From Pseudomonas syringae KCTC 12500 (GTDB taxonomy: Bacteria; Pseudomonadota; Gammaproteobacteria; Pseudomonadales; Pseudomonadaceae): a stretch of DNA of 64,000 nucleotides. Position numbers and translations under genes: made by a program. Location of the stretch: positions 2,069,501 to 2,133,500 of the forward strand of contig NZ_AYTM02000002.1 in the NCBI RefSeq assembly GCF_000507185.2, written 5' to 3'. The notes beneath the pieces were generated by a model. It was not told where the DNA came from, did no database searches, and saw nothing but the letters and a program-made list of their open reading frames with translations. Each line of letters opens with the position of its first letter. The first letter of the stretch is position 1. This document shows, piece by piece, positions 9,157-18,680 of the stretch.

Positions 9157-11970
9157 GTGCTTTGGATTTGTCTGGTGGTGGGCGGTGCGCTATTGGGCTA
9201 CTCGCTCAGTTATGACGAGTGGACCGGTACGCTGATGGGTGCAGTCATGGGCTGGGTTTTCTGGGCCGGCATTCGCGTGCGTCTGCTTGGCAGGCAATCC
9301 GCCGATCAGCTGCAGCAACTGCTCGCAACCCGCGAATCGCTCGATGTCCTTCAGCAGCGCCTGAGCGCACTCGAACGTCAGTCCGCGCCCGGCGTGCCGC
9401 CTGCGCAGGCCCCTGCACCGCTTCCACTCGATGCAGTCATCGTCGAAGCGCCCACCGACGGCCCCGAACTGATCTGGGACCTACCGGACGAAGCGCCGCA
9501 GGCAACAACGCCTGCCGAGCCCGCACCACAGATACTCCAGCCAACCAGAACAGCAAAAGCCAATCCGCTGGACAGCGCGATCAACGCCGCAAAAGACTGG
9601 CTGCTGGGCGGTAATACCGTGTTGCGCGTGGGTGTCGTGGTGCTGTTCCTCGGCCTGGCGTTTTTGCTGCGCTATGCCACCGAAGGCATGGTCGTGCCGC
9701 TTGAAGCGCGCTACGCCGCAGTGGCCGCGAGCGCCATGGCTCTGCTCGGTCTGGGCTGGTGGCTGCGGATGCGCAACGGTCCTTACGCCTTGATGCTGCA
9801 AGGCGCCGGCGTGGGGGTGCTGTACCTGACTGTCTTCGCCGCGATGAAACTGCACACCCTGCTGGACCCGACGCTGGGCTTCGCGCTGCTGGTCGCAATC
9901 ACCAGCTTCTCAGCCATTCTGGCGCTGACACAGAACTCGCTGGCCCTCGCCTGCGCCGGTGCGCTGGGCGGCTTCGCGGCACCGTTGCTGGCATCGACCG
10001 GGCAAGGCAGCCATATCTCGCTGTTCAGTTACTTTGCCCTGCTCAATGCGGGCATCATCGCCATCGCATGGTTCAAGGCCTGGCGCATTCTCAACCTGAT
10101 CGGCTTCTTCGGCACGTTCGGCATCGGCTTCGCGTGGGGCCTGCAGGCCTATACACCCGCATTGTTCTGGAGCACCGAGCCCTTTCTGATGGTGTTCTTC
10201 CTGATGTATCTGGCCATCGGCCTGCTGTTTGCCCGCCGCAAACTGCTGGAGCTGGACAGCGCGCCGCCCGACCACACTCGCGAAGCCATGCTGCGCTGGG
10301 CTGCCCGCCAGGGCGATTATGTCGACGGCACGCTGTTGCTGGGCACGCCGATAGCCGGGTTCGGCCTGCAATATGCACTGGTCGAGCATCTGGAATTCGG
10401 CGCTGCGTTCAGCGCGCTTGCGCTCGGCCTGATCTACATGGCGCTGGCACGCTGGCTGGCAGCACGTGCGCCAAGCCAAACCGCCTTGCTGATGGAAACC
10501 TGCCTGGCGCTGGGCGTGGTGTTTGCCACGCTGGCGATCCCGCTGGGCCTGGGTTCGCAGTGGACAACCAGCGCGTGGGCCGTGGAAGGCGCGGCGATTT
10601 TCTGGCTGGGCTTGCGCCAACAGCGCAGGCTGGCACAGGCTTTCGGCCTGCTGCTGCAACTGGGCGCCAGCGCGATTCTGATCAGCGGCGGCACCGAGAG
10701 CTCGCCGCAAGCCTTTGCCAACGATTACTGGACGCCGATGATCCTGGCGGTCGCAGCCATGGTCAGTGCCTGGTGCGTGTTCCGCCTCAATTCGCTGACC
10801 CTCATCGATCAGCGCACCGCTCGAACACTGCTGATCATCTGGGGCGCGTTCTGGTGGATGGTCTCACTGACCAGCGCTGTGATGCTGCACGCGCCAGAGG
10901 CCTATCTGGCTGCAGCGTTTTTGCTAGCCCTTGCGCTCAGCGTGGCGTTCTGGGCGGCAATCGCCATCCGTTTGCGCTGGCCGGATCTCGCCGCGCTGTG
11001 CAGCGTACTGACGCCACTCAGCGCCGCTTTGCTGATGATCTCGGTGGACCTGCACAACCATCCCGCAGGTCGCCTGGGCTGGCTGGCCTGGCTGCTGGTG
11101 TTTGCCGTGCATCTGCTGACCCTGCGCTATCTGACCGGCATGCAATCCATCCTCGCCCGACGCGTCGCTCACACTGTGGGCTGCCTGCTGATCATCGCCG
11201 TGCTGGCGCTGGAACTGCGCTTCGGCCTGCTGCAACTGTCCGAACATTACAACGCCTGGCGCTGGCTGGGCTGGGCGATTGTGCCGAGCCTGTTCCTGCT
11301 GGCGATGAGCTCGACGCGCCAATGGCTGTGGCCGGTAAAAGCCTGCCCCGAGGCCTATCACCTCGGAGCCGCTGCGCCGCTGGCGGTGTTGATGATGGCG
11401 TGGTTCTGGCTGGCGAATACCTTCAGCGACGGCGCGGCGGATCCCCTGCCGTATATTCCGCTGCTCAACCCGCTGGAAATCGGTTTGCTGTTGTCACTGG
11501 CAGGGGTCTGCCTGTGGCTACGCAAACACGTCATGCGCCTTGGTAACGCTGCCTTGCTGGTGGCTGGCGCGTCACTCTTCGCGCTGGTTACGGCAATGGT
11601 CATGCGCACGGCGCATCATTGGGCTGATGTGCCATGGAACACCGGGGCGCTGCTCGACTCCATGCGCGTTCAGGCCGGGTTGTCGATAGTCTGGACGCTG
11701 ATGGCACTGGCCTTGATGATCGGCGGTCACATGCGCTCCAACCGCCAGCTGTGGCTGGGCGGTGCAGCGTTGATCGGGGTGGTGGTGGTCAAGCTGTTCT
11801 TCGTCGAGCTGAGCAATCGCGGCGGCATGGAGCGCATCGTCTCGTTCATCGGCGTTGGCATTTTGCTATTGGTGGTGGGATATTTCGCACCTTTACCGCC
11901 GAAACACTCTGTCACAGAGGTCGGCGAAAAACCCGGCCCAGGCCCGACTGCCGCACCGGACACGCTATGA
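9157..11970 (+). CDS. DUF2339 family multi-spanning membrane protein
   Basis: A 937-aa inner-membrane protein of unknown function. The start is GTG at 9157, eight bases after AAAAGGAT. A first hydrophobic segment (residues 1-40) is followed by a short coiled-coil-like stretch (LQQLLATRESLDVLQQRL, about 52-69), a Pro/Ala-rich linker to about residue 135, and then some two dozen hydrophobic helices to the C-terminus. The conserved block NTVLRVGVVVLFLGLAFLLRYATE (given in part: VLFLGLAFLLRYATE, about residues 162-176) is typical of DUF2339. The stop overlaps the start of the DUF3999 gene by ATGA, so the two are translationally coupled and probably act together. The family is often linked to the cell envelope, but no activity can be assigned. 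Confidence 0.9.
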   Translation: MLWICLVVGGALLGYSLSYDEWTGTLMGAVMGWVFWAGIRVRLLGRQSADQLQQLLATRESLDVLQQRLSALERQSAPGVPPAQAPAPLPLDAVIVEAPTDGPELIWDLPDEAPQATTPAEPAPQILQPTRTAKANPLDSAINAAKDWLLGGNTVLRVGVVVLFLGLAFLLRYATEGMVVPLEARYAAVAASAMALLGLGWWLRMRNGPYALMLQGAGVGVLYLTVFAAMKLHTLLDPTLGFALLVAITSFSAILALTQNSLALACAGALGGFAAPLLASTGQGSHISLFSYFALLNAGIIAIAWFKAWRILNLIGFFGTFGIGFAWGLQAYTPALFWSTEPFLMVFFLMYLAIGLLFARRKLLELDSAPPDHTREAMLRWAARQGDYVDGTLLLGTPIAGFGLQYALVEHLEFGAAFSALALGLIYMALARWLAARAPSQTALLMETCLALGVVFATLAIPLGLGSQWTTSAWAVEGAAIFWLGLRQQRRLAQAFGLLLQLGASAILISGGTESSPQAFANDYWTPMILAVAAMVSAWCVFRLNSLTLIDQRTARTLLIIWGAFWWMVSLTSAVMLHAPEAYLAAAFLLALALSVAFWAAIAIRLRWPDLAALCSVLTPLSAALLMISVDLHNHPAGRLGWLAWLLVFAVHLLTLRYLTGMQSILARRVAHTVGCLLIIAVLALELRFGLLQLSEHYNAWRWLGWAIVPSLFLLAMSSTRQWLWPVKACPEAYHLGAAAPLAVLMMAWFWLANTFSDGAADPLPYIPLLNPLEIGLLLSLAGVCLWLRKHVMRLGNAALLVAGASLFALVTAMVMRTAHHWADVPWNTGALLDSMRVQAGLSIVWTLMALALMIGGHMRSNRQLWLGGAALIGVVVVKLFFVELSNRGGMERIVSFIGVGILLLVVGYFAPLPPKHSVTEVGEKPGPGPTAAPDTL

Positions 11971-13346
11971 GGAAACCGTTCTTGAGTCATCCTGCCATGA
12001 AGATCGCCGTGCTTGGCCTGGCCTTGTGCACGGCGATAACCGCCCTCGCCCAGGACAAACCGGCGGACTTCGCCAGCCAGACGCCGCTAAGCCTGAGCGG
12101 CGAAGGACCGTGGTATCGCATCGAGTTGCCGCTTGCCGTCCAGTTGAATGCCCGGCAGACCGATCTGAGCGATGTACGCGTGTTCAATGCAGAGGGCCAG
12201 CCGCAGGCTTACTCGATCACGCCGCGCCAGCCCGCGCCCGAACAGGAGCCGACGCCGATCGAGGTCAACTGGTTTGCCCTGTACAGCACACAGGAGGCAG
12301 GCGACACCGCACCGGTCATCCGTATCGAGCGCTCCAGCAACGGCAGCGTGATCGAGGTCCAGCCACAAAGCGATATCGAAGCAGGCGAAGAGGTGCTGCG
12401 CGGCTGGTTGCTGGACACCAGCGCAATCAAGGCACCGCTTGAACAACTGGTCATCGACTGGAGCACCGAGCGGGAGGGCTTCCAGAATTTCAGCATCGAA
12501 GCCAGTGACGACCTGCAGCACTGGCGCAACTGGGGCGAAGGACAGGTTGCGCGGCTGTCGTTTGCCGACGAAGTGGTCGAACAGCGCGAAGTCGGCCTGC
12601 CCGGCCAGAGCGCCCGCTATCTGCGCCTGCTGTGGCGTTCCCCGCACAGCGCGCCGCTGCTGATCTCTGCGCACCTGCTGAGCGCCAGCAGCGACACTCC
12701 GGCCACACCGCTGACCTGGTCGCCACCGGTCAAGGGCAGCGTCGAAAGCCCCAACGAGTATGTCTGGCAACTGCCCACCGGCTTGCCGATAGGCCGCGTC
12801 AAAATCGACATCACCCAGCCCAACAGCCTGGCACCGGCGACGCTCTACGGCCGGCTCGATGCCGGGAAGCCCTGGCAGCCGATCAGCAGCGGCCTGCTGT
12901 ATCGCTTGTCGCAGAACAACAGCGACGTTTTGCAGGACCAGCTGCAACTGTCCGGACGCATCGTTCAGCAGCTCAAGCTGGTGGTGGATGATCGTGGCGG
13001 CGGACTGGGCAGTGAAGCGCCGCAGTTGAGTGTGGCCGTGCCTGCCACGGAGGTGGTGTTCCTGGCGCGCGGTAACGGGCCATTCACCCTGGCAATCGGC
13101 AACCCGAGCGTCAAGGCTGCCAACCTGTCGCTGGCCACGCTGATTCCTGACCTGAGTGCGGAAAAGCTCGCGACTCTCGGCACAGCGAGCCCAGCCACAG
13201 CGGCTGTGGCCAACATGTCCGCTGCGCCGATCGCCGTGCAACAAAGTACTGACTTCAAACGCCTGGGGCTTTGGGCCGTGCTGCTGCTTGGCGTGGTGTT
13301 CCTTGGCTGGATGGCGTTCAGCACGCTGCGCGCTGCAAAACGCTGA
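11967..13346 (+). CDS. DUF3999 family exported, membrane-anchored protein
   Basis: A 459-aa protein whose ATG (11967) overlaps the DUF2339 stop. The reading frame is open further upstream, but the overlapping ATG is the only start that gives a secretion signal (hydrophobic core about residues 12-27, cleavage near ALAQ). The body looks like beta-sandwich domains with several discoidin/carbohydrate-binding-like stretches (FSIEASDDLQHWRNWGEGQVA at about 165-185). It ends with one C-terminal transmembrane helix (LWAVLLLGVVFLGWMAF) and a basic tail. This suggests a large periplasmic domain anchored at its C-terminus next to its DUF2339 partner. Function unknown. Confidence 0.88.
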   Translation: MRKPFLSHPAMKIAVLGLALCTAITALAQDKPADFASQTPLSLSGEGPWYRIELPLAVQLNARQTDLSDVRVFNAEGQPQAYSITPRQPAPEQEPTPIEVNWFALYSTQEAGDTAPVIRIERSSNGSVIEVQPQSDIEAGEEVLRGWLLDTSAIKAPLEQLVIDWSTEREGFQNFSIEASDDLQHWRNWGEGQVARLSFADEVVEQREVGLPGQSARYLRLLWRSPHSAPLLISAHLLSASSDTPATPLTWSPPVKGSVESPNEYVWQLPTGLPIGRVKIDITQPNSLAPATLYGRLDAGKPWQPISSGLLYRLSQNNSDVLQDQLQLSGRIVQQLKLVVDDRGGGLGSEAPQLSVAVPATEVVFLARGNGPFTLAIGNPSVKAANLSLATLIPDLSAEKLATLGTASPATAAVANMSAAPIAVQQSTDFKRLGLWAVLLLGVVFLGWMAFSTLRAAKR

Positions 13347-13479
13347 AACAGGCGACCTGTCAGGCGCGGTTCGCCTGACATCTGAACTGAAACAGTCTTA
13401 AGCCAGTCTCATAGCAGTATTACGTCGCCACTCGCGTTAAACTGCGCGGGTTTTCATACCCCTATTTTCGGAGCTATCC

Positions 13480-14490
13480 ATGTCCCGCGTCACACTAAGT
13501 CGTTACTTGATTGAGCAGACTCGCAGCAACAACACCCCTGCCGATCTGCGCTTCCTGATCGAAGTTGTGGCGCGCGCATGTAAGGAAATCAGTCACGCCG
13601 TCTCCAAAGGCGCGCTGGGCGGCGTACTGGGCAGCATGGGCACCGAAAACGTTCAGGGCGAAGTGCAGAAAAAACTCGATGTAATCTCCAACGAGATTCT
13701 GCTCGAAGCCAACGAGTGGGGCGGTCACCTGGCCGGTATGGCGTCCGAAGAAATGGACAACGCCTACCAGATCCCGGGCAAATACCCGAAGGGTGCCTAC
13801 CTGCTGGTTTTCGACCCGCTGGACGGCTCGTCGAACATCGACATCAACGCACCGGTCGGCACTATCTTCTCGGTACTGCGCTGCCCGAACGAATACCTGA
13901 GCCAGAACGAAGCGCTGAATGAAAAGGCCTTCCTGCAGCCAGGCACCGAACAGGTCGCCGCCGGTTACGCCATCTATGGCCCGCAAACCATGCTGGTCCT
14001 GACCTTGGGCGATGGCGTGAAAGGCTTCACCCTGGACCGCGAGATGGGCAGCTTCGTGCTGACCCACGAAGACATCACCATCCCGGAGTCCACTCAGGAG
14101 TTCGCGGTCAACATGTCCAACCAGCGCCATTGGGAAGCCCCGGTACAGCGCTATGTGAGCGAGCTGCTGGCCGGTGAAGACGGTCCGCTGAAAAAGAACT
14201 ACAACATGCGCTGGGTCGCGGCGATGGTGGCCGACGTGCACCGTATCCTGACCCGTGGCGGCCTGTTCATGTACCCGCGCGACAGCCGCGAGCCTTCCAA
14301 GCCGGGCAAGCTGCGCCTGATGTACGAAGCCAACCCGATGTCCTTCCTGGTCGAACAGGCTGGCGGTGCGTCCACTGACGGCCATCAGCGCATTCTCGAC
14401 ATTCAGCCTGAAGGCCTGCACCAGCGCGTTGCGGTGTACCTGGGTTCCAAGGAAGAAGTCGAGCGCGCCACCGCGTATCACAAGGCATAA
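13480..14490 (+). CDS. fbp: Fructose-1,6-bisphosphatase class 1
   Basis: Gluconeogenic enzyme that hydrolyses fructose 1,6-bisphosphate to fructose 6-phosphate. At 336 aa it has the normal class 1 length. Metal-binding motif DPLDGSSN lies at residues 112-119, preceded by SEEMDNA (acidic metal ligands at about 89-91). The substrate-phosphate region [13 protein letters not shown] is near residue 245. CGGAGC lies six bases before the ATG. It stands alone between DUF3999 and a lipoprotein gene. Confidence 0.97.
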   Translation: MSRVTLSRYLIEQTRSNNTPADLRFLIEVVARACKEISHAVSKGALGGVLGSMGTENVQGEVQKKLDVISNEILLEANEWGGHLAGMASEEMDNAYQIPGKYPKGAYLLVFDPLDGSSNIDINAPVGTIFSVLRCPNEYLSQNEALNEKAFLQPGTEQVAAGYAIYGPQTMLVLTLGDGVKGFTLDREMGSFVLTHEDITIPESTQEFAVNMSNQRHWEAPVQRYVSELLAGEDGPLKKNYNMRWVAAMVADVHRILTRGGLFMYPRDSREPSKPGKLRLMYEANPMSFLVEQAGGASTDGHQRILDIQPEGLHQRVAVYLGSKEEVERATAYHKA

Positions 14491-14506
14491 GACGTCGTCT
14501 GCACCA

Positions 14507-14535
14507 GTAGTGATCGGGCCATGCTCGATCACTAC
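14507..14535. terminator. Hairpin after fbp
   Basis: GTAGTGATCG (14507-14516) and CGATCACTAC (14526-14535) form a perfect 10-bp stem around a 9-base loop, 16 bp after the fbp stop. There is no T-run, so it may act in 3'-end stability rather than as a classic intrinsic terminator. Confidence 0.6.
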
Positions 14536-14741
14536 CGAGTGAACAGATACTTGAAAAAACCAGCAGTCCGCCCTTCTGCCAGCCCCGTCTGCGGGCCAAC
14601 TGTCTGATCCACGGCATAAATCCTTGCGCCGTCCGGGAACCAGATTCCCTTTTTCTCTTCTAAGCTTGCGGTATTGCGCCAGCGCCAGACTGCACCGGCT
14701 TGCACTGCGACGCGACCCCCTTCCGTTCAGGAGCTACATCC

Positions 14742-14996
14742 ATGTCCTTGCGTTCTGTCGCGTTAATCTCGTTCTGCGTCCTGCTGGCTGCCTGCAGCAA
14801 GATCACTCAGGAAAACTACTCCAAACTGTCCGCTGGCATGCCTAAGGCTCAAGTCGAGTCCTTGCTCGGCAGCCCGACGGAATGTTCCGGTGCGCTGGGC
14901 ATGTCGAGCTGCACCTGGGGCGACCAGAACACCTTTATCAGCGTGCAGTACGCAGCGGACAAGGTTGTGCTGTTCTCGGGCCAGGGTCTGAAATAA
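14742..14996 (+). CDS. Small lipoprotein, BamE/SmpA-like fold
   Basis: An 84-aa predicted lipoprotein. The chosen ATG (CAGGAGC nearby upstream) gives MSLRSVALISFCVLLAAC, a signal peptide with lipobox LAAC and lipidated Cys18. The mature part (YSKLSAGMPKAQVESLLG, then C...SSCTWGD, then a strand ending VVLFSGQGL) matches the compact alpha-beta pattern of SmpA/OmlA/BamE-like and DUF3862 domains. It is too short and diverged to be BamE itself. The stop is three bases before the lipocalin gene, so they form one operon. Confidence 0.8.
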   Translation: MSLRSVALISFCVLLAACSKITQENYSKLSAGMPKAQVESLLGSPTECSGALGMSSCTWGDQNTFISVQYAADKVVLFSGQGLK

Positions 14997-14999
14997 CAC

Positions 15000-15578
15000 A
15001 TGATCAAGGTACTGGTACGTTTTGGAATTTGTGTCATGGCCAGCTTTTTGGCCATCGGTTTTGCCCACTCGGCTGACAATCTCGAGCCCAAGACTGTCGA
15101 CAGCGTCGACCTCAAGCAGTATCAGGGCACCTGGTACGAGATCGCCCGCCTGCCGATGTTCTTCCAGCGCAAGTGCGCTCAGTCCGAGGCCCGTTACACG
15201 CTCAAGGATGACGGCAATATCGCGGTGACCAACCGCTGCCGCACGATTGAAGGCAAGTGGGAAGAAGCAACCGGGACCGCCTCACCGCAGGTTCCAGGCA
15301 AGACCGACAAGCTGTGGGTTGTGTTCGACAACTGGTTCTCGCGCCTGCTGCCGAGCGTTGCCAAGGGTGATTACTGGATTCTGGACGTCAGCGAAGGCTA
15401 CCGGACCGCCGTGGTCGGCAACCCGGATCGCAAGTACCTGTGGCTGTTGTCGCGTACACCGACCGTGTCTGCCTCGGTCAGAGAAGACATGCTCAGCAAG
15501 GCCCGCCAGCAAGGCTACGACACCTCACGCCTGATCTGGCGTGAGGATGACTCGAAGATCGGCAAAGGCGAGAAGTAA
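15000..15578 (+). CDS. blc: Lipocalin family protein
   Basis: A 192-aa bacterial lipocalin (Blc-like) that probably binds fatty acids or lysophospholipids at the envelope. The N-terminal signal is cleaved near FAHSA. No lipobox cysteine is visible, so unlike E. coli Blc it may be soluble and periplasmic. The lipocalin signature YQGTWYEIARLP is at about residues 41-52, NRCRTIEGKW near 79-88, and the second structural motif GDYWILDVSEGYRTAVVG near 121-138. The start is three bases after the lipoprotein stop; GGTCTGAAATAAC precedes it, so translation may be coupled. Confidence 0.88.
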   Translation: MIKVLVRFGICVMASFLAIGFAHSADNLEPKTVDSVDLKQYQGTWYEIARLPMFFQRKCAQSEARYTLKDDGNIAVTNRCRTIEGKWEEATGTASPQVPGKTDKLWVVFDNWFSRLLPSVAKGDYWILDVSEGYRTAVVGNPDRKYLWLLSRTPTVSASVREDMLSKARQQGYDTSRLIWREDDSKIGKGEK

Positions 15579-15604
15579 CCGAATTGGGATTCTGGCTAAG
15601 CCCG

Positions 15605-15693
15605 GTAGGAGCGAACTTGTTCGCGAAGACGGTCGTTCGAACGATAAACTTCAGAACGCTTTCCGGCCCCTTCGCGAACAAGTTCGCTCCCAC
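15605..15693. repeat. REP pair (BIME-like)
   Basis: An inverted pair of the same REP family, with the variant core GAGCGAACTTGTTCGCGAA at 15609-15627 and its complement at 15671-15693. It lies between the convergent blc and hutF genes, where it could serve as a bidirectional end. Confidence 0.88.
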
Positions 15694-15758
15694 GGCCTTT
15701 GGCCAGAAGCAGAAGCGGACTCGTGGATAACGCCGAGTGCTCTGCGTCCTCCCTTGCA

Positions 15759-17123
15759 TCAGCCCAGCAACTCCCTCAAAACCTGCGCGAACTCGCGCTT
15801 GCTTTGTTCTTCTGCGGCGTGTCGTCCTTCGCGTATGACCCACCGCCCGTTGACCGCCACGTCGCGGATCTGCCGATCGCTGCCGGCGAACAGCCAGCGG
15901 TTGAGGATGGCGTCGTCCGAAGCCGTGGCGATGTACGGGTCGTTGCCATCCAGCACCAGCCAGTCCGCGCGCTGCCCCTCTTGCAGCGTCCCCATCTGCT
16001 GCCCCAATGCCTGCGCGCCACCGGCGAGTGCAGCGTCGTATAGCGTGCGACCAACCATGGGCTGATCGCTCCGATATAGCCGGTTACGGCGCTGATCGCG
16101 CAGACGCTGGCCGTATTCCAGCCAGCGCAATTCTTCGACCACGCTGAGCGAGACGTGACTGTCCGAACCGATCCCCCAGCGACCGCCCTGAGCAATGTAG
16201 TCCACCGCCGGAAAGATCCCGTCGCCGAGGTTGGCTTCAGTGGTCAGGCATAACCCTGCCACCGCGCCGCTTTGCGCCATCAGGGCCACTTCATCCGCCT
16301 CGGCATGGGTCGCATGGACCAGGCACCAACGGTTATCCACTGGCGCGTTTTCATACAGCAATTGCAGCGGGCGTCGACCACTCCAGCTCAGGCAGTCATC
16401 GACTTCCTTCTGCTGCTCCGCGATATGAATATGCACCGGACACTGCCGGTCACTGGCCGCCAGCACCTCACTGATCTGCTGCGGCGTCACCGCGCGCAGC
16501 GAGTGGAAGCACAGCCCCAGCTGCTGCGCAGACTGAGCCGCCAGAACCGGACGCAAACGAGCCTGCAGATCCAGATAGTTGTCGGTGCTGTGGATAAAAC
16601 GCCGCTGGCCCTCGTTGGGCGCCTGCCCGCCAAAACCGGAATGGCTGTACAGCACCGGCAGCAAGGTCAGGCCGATACCGACCGAACCGGCTGCCTGGCT
16701 GATCTGCAGCGCGAGCTCGGCAGGGTCGGCATAGGGTTTGCCATCGCTGTCCTGATGCACGTAATGAAATTCGGCAACCGAGGTGTAGCCGCCCTTGAGC
16801 ATCTCGATGTACAGCTGGCGAGCGATAACGCCCAGTTGCTGCGGGCTGATGCGCCCCACCAGGCGATACATCAGGTCGCGCCAGGTCCAGAAACTGTCGT
16901 TAGGGTTACCCGCCACTTCCGCCAGCCCGGCCATTGCGCGCTGGAACGCGTGGGAGTGCAGGTTCGGCATGCCAGGCAGTAAAGGCCCGTGAACCTTCTC
17001 GGCGCCCTGCTGCTCGGCATTGGCCTCGACGCGGGTCAAAATACCGTCCTGACCGACCTCCAGGCGAACGTTGCTGGCCCAGCCGTCGGAGAGTAACGCG
17101 CGCTCGGCAAAGAAGGCTGACAT
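15759..17123 (-). CDS. hutF: Formimidoylglutamate deiminase
   Basis: Zinc amidohydrolase of the five-step histidine degradation route, converting N-formimino-L-glutamate to N-formyl-L-glutamate plus ammonia. The ATG at 17123 (GAGG about 12 bases upstream) gives 454 aa; an in-frame GTG three codons upstream is the alternative. MPNLHSHAFQR carries metal ligands His56 and His58. HIAEQQKEV (about residue 235), VHATHA (about 268) and GIGSDSHVSL (about 319, metal Asp) complete the site. It is divergent from hutC-hutD across a HutC-like operator, so it should be induced by urocanate. Confidence 0.95.
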   Translation of the reverse strand: MSAFFAERALLSDGWASNVRLEVGQDGILTRVEANAEQQGAEKVHGPLLPGMPNLHSHAFQRAMAGLAEVAGNPNDSFWTWRDLMYRLVGRISPQQLGVIARQLYIEMLKGGYTSVAEFHYVHQDSDGKPYADPAELALQISQAAGSVGIGLTLLPVLYSHSGFGGQAPNEGQRRFIHSTDNYLDLQARLRPVLAAQSAQQLGLCFHSLRAVTPQQISEVLAASDRQCPVHIHIAEQQKEVDDCLSWSGRRPLQLLYENAPVDNRWCLVHATHAEADEVALMAQSGAVAGLCLTTEANLGDGIFPAVDYIAQGGRWGIGSDSHVSLSVVEELRWLEYGQRLRDQRRNRLYRSDQPMVGRTLYDAALAGGAQALGQQMGTLQEGQRADWLVLDGNDPYIATASDDAILNRWLFAGSDRQIRDVAVNGRWVIREGRHAAEEQSKREFAQVLRELLG

Positions 17124-17149
17124 TGACTTCACACCTCATCACTGTAATT

Positions 17150-17165
17150 TGTATATACATATACA
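17150..17165. promoter_or_regulatory. Putative HutC operator between hutF and hutC
   Basis: TGTATATACATATACA contains inverted half-sites TGTATA and TATACA. It starts 27 bp upstream of the hutF ATG and sits in the only space between the divergent genes. HutC regulators of the GntR/HutC family bind TGTA..TACA-type dyads and are released by urocanate. The assignment is from position and symmetry. Confidence 0.7.
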
Positions 17166-17288
17166 GACGTTTGAGTGACCGGTAAACCGTCTGCATGCTT
17201 GCCGAGCAGCTGGTTAATGGTTAGCGTGGACGCTTTGCAGCGTCTGAATGCTCTCGAAAACACCGTCTCGAACAACAAGGACTCCCAC

Positions 17289-18038
17289 GTGTCGACTCCG
17301 CCCGCCGCTTCTTCCCTGGCAGCCCAGATGGGCGAAAGTCCTGCACCCTTGTACGCCCGCGTGAAACAGATGATCGCCTTGCAAATCCAGAACGGCACCT
17401 GGCCGCCGCACCACCGTGTGCCGTCGGAAAGCGAACTGGTGACGCAACTGGGCTTCAGCCGCATGACCATAAACCGGGCACTGCGCGAGCTGACCGCCGA
17501 GGGCCTGCTGGTACGCATGCAGGGCGTCGGCACCTTTGTCGCCGAACCCAAGAGCCAGTCGGCGCTGTTCGAAGTGCACAACATTGCCGACGAGATCGCC
17601 GCGCGTGGCCATCGCCATACCTGCAAGGTTATGGTCCTCAAGGAGGAAGCCGCTGGCTCCGAGCGCGCCCTGGCGCTGGACATGCGTGAAGGCCAGCGGG
17701 TCTTCCACTCGTTGATCGTGCATTACGAGAACGACATCCCGGTGCAGATCGAGGACCGCTTCGTGAACGCCCAGGTCGCTCCGGACTACCTCCGGCAGGA
17801 CTTTACCCTGCAGACGCCTTACGCCTACCTCTCGCAGGTTGCGCCGCTCACCGAAGGCGAGCATGTGGTCGAGGCGATTCTCGCCGAAGCCGATGAATGC
17901 AGGCTGTTGCAGATAGAGGCGGGAGAACCCTGCCTGCTGATTCGCCGCCGTACCTGGTCAGGCCGTCAGCCTGTCACCGCCGCGCGCCTGATCCACCCCG
18001 GCTCCCGCCACCGCCTGGAAGGACGCTTTACCAAATGA
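17289..18038 (+). CDS. hutC: Histidine utilization repressor, GntR/HutC family
   Basis: A 249-aa transcriptional repressor. The GTG at 17289 is chosen because AAGGA precedes it by seven bases; the frame is open to 17175 but the extra residues have no domain. An N-terminal winged HTH at about 19-85 (RVPSESELVTQLGFSRMTINRALREL, quoted in part: SESELVTQLGFSRMTINRA) is followed by a UTRA ligand-binding domain (about 105-245: FHSLIVHYENDIPVQIEDRF region). Urocanate is the known inducer of this family. The stop overlaps the hutD start (ATGA). Confidence 0.93.
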   Translation: MSTPPAASSLAAQMGESPAPLYARVKQMIALQIQNGTWPPHHRVPSESELVTQLGFSRMTINRALRELTAEGLLVRMQGVGTFVAEPKSQSALFEVHNIADEIAARGHRHTCKVMVLKEEAAGSERALALDMREGQRVFHSLIVHYENDIPVQIEDRFVNAQVAPDYLRQDFTLQTPYAYLSQVAPLTEGEHVVEAILAEADECRLLQIEAGEPCLLIRRRTWSGRQPVTAARLIHPGSRHRLEGRFTK

Positions 18039-18631
18039 GCCAGACCCGCATTTTGCGCGCCGTCGACTACCCGCGCATGCCGTGGAAGAACGGCGGAGGC
18101 AGCACGGAAGAAATCGCTCGCGACGCAGGCCAGGACCTGGACGGCTTCGGATGGCGGCTGTCGATTGCCGACATTGAGACCTCGGGCGGTTTTTCGGTGT
18201 TTGCCGGTTATCAGCGCATCATCACGGTCCTTCAGGGCGCGGGCATGACGCTGGACGTGGATGGGCTGAGCAGTCGTCCGCTGCTGCCATCGGACCCGTT
18301 TGCATTCAGCGGTGACAGCCAGGTCAATTGCACCATGCTGGACGGGCCGATTCGCGATTTCAACCTGATTTATGCCCCACACCGCTACACTGCACGCCTG
18401 CACTGGATAGACGTGCGTCACCCGCAACGCCTGTTCAGTTCAGCCAGCACCTTGGTGCTGTTCAGCATGGCCGAGCAAGTGGCGATCAGCGTCGACAGTC
18501 AGCCGTGGGAAGTCCTCGGCAAACACGATTGCGCTCAGGTGGACAACGCTGGCGGTTTGCTTGAAGTCGAACTGCAATCACCTCGCGCCAGCCGTTGCTG
18601 CCTGATCGAGCTCACCGCCACAGGCCAGTAA
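18035..18631 (+). CDS. hutD: HutD family cupin protein
   Basis: A 198-aa HutD/Ves-type double cupin. The start ATG overlaps the hutC stop, so the two are coupled. Family hallmarks are the N-terminal [16 protein letters not shown] (about 12-27) and [17 protein letters not shown] (about 42-58). HutD proteins are found in Pseudomonas hut operons and are thought to limit excessive hut expression, perhaps by binding formylglutamate or urocanate. The rest of the hut operon (hutU, hutH and so on) is not here; nhaA follows instead. Confidence 0.92.
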   Translation: MSQTRILRAVDYPRMPWKNGGGSTEEIARDAGQDLDGFGWRLSIADIETSGGFSVFAGYQRIITVLQGAGMTLDVDGLSSRPLLPSDPFAFSGDSQVNCTMLDGPIRDFNLIYAPHRYTARLHWIDVRHPQRLFSSASTLVLFSMAEQVAISVDSQPWEVLGKHDCAQVDNAGGLLEVELQSPRASRCCLIELTATGQ

Positions 18632-18680
18632 GCGCTTATCTGCACATCTGATAAAAACAGCTTTTCGTTCAAGGACGACC

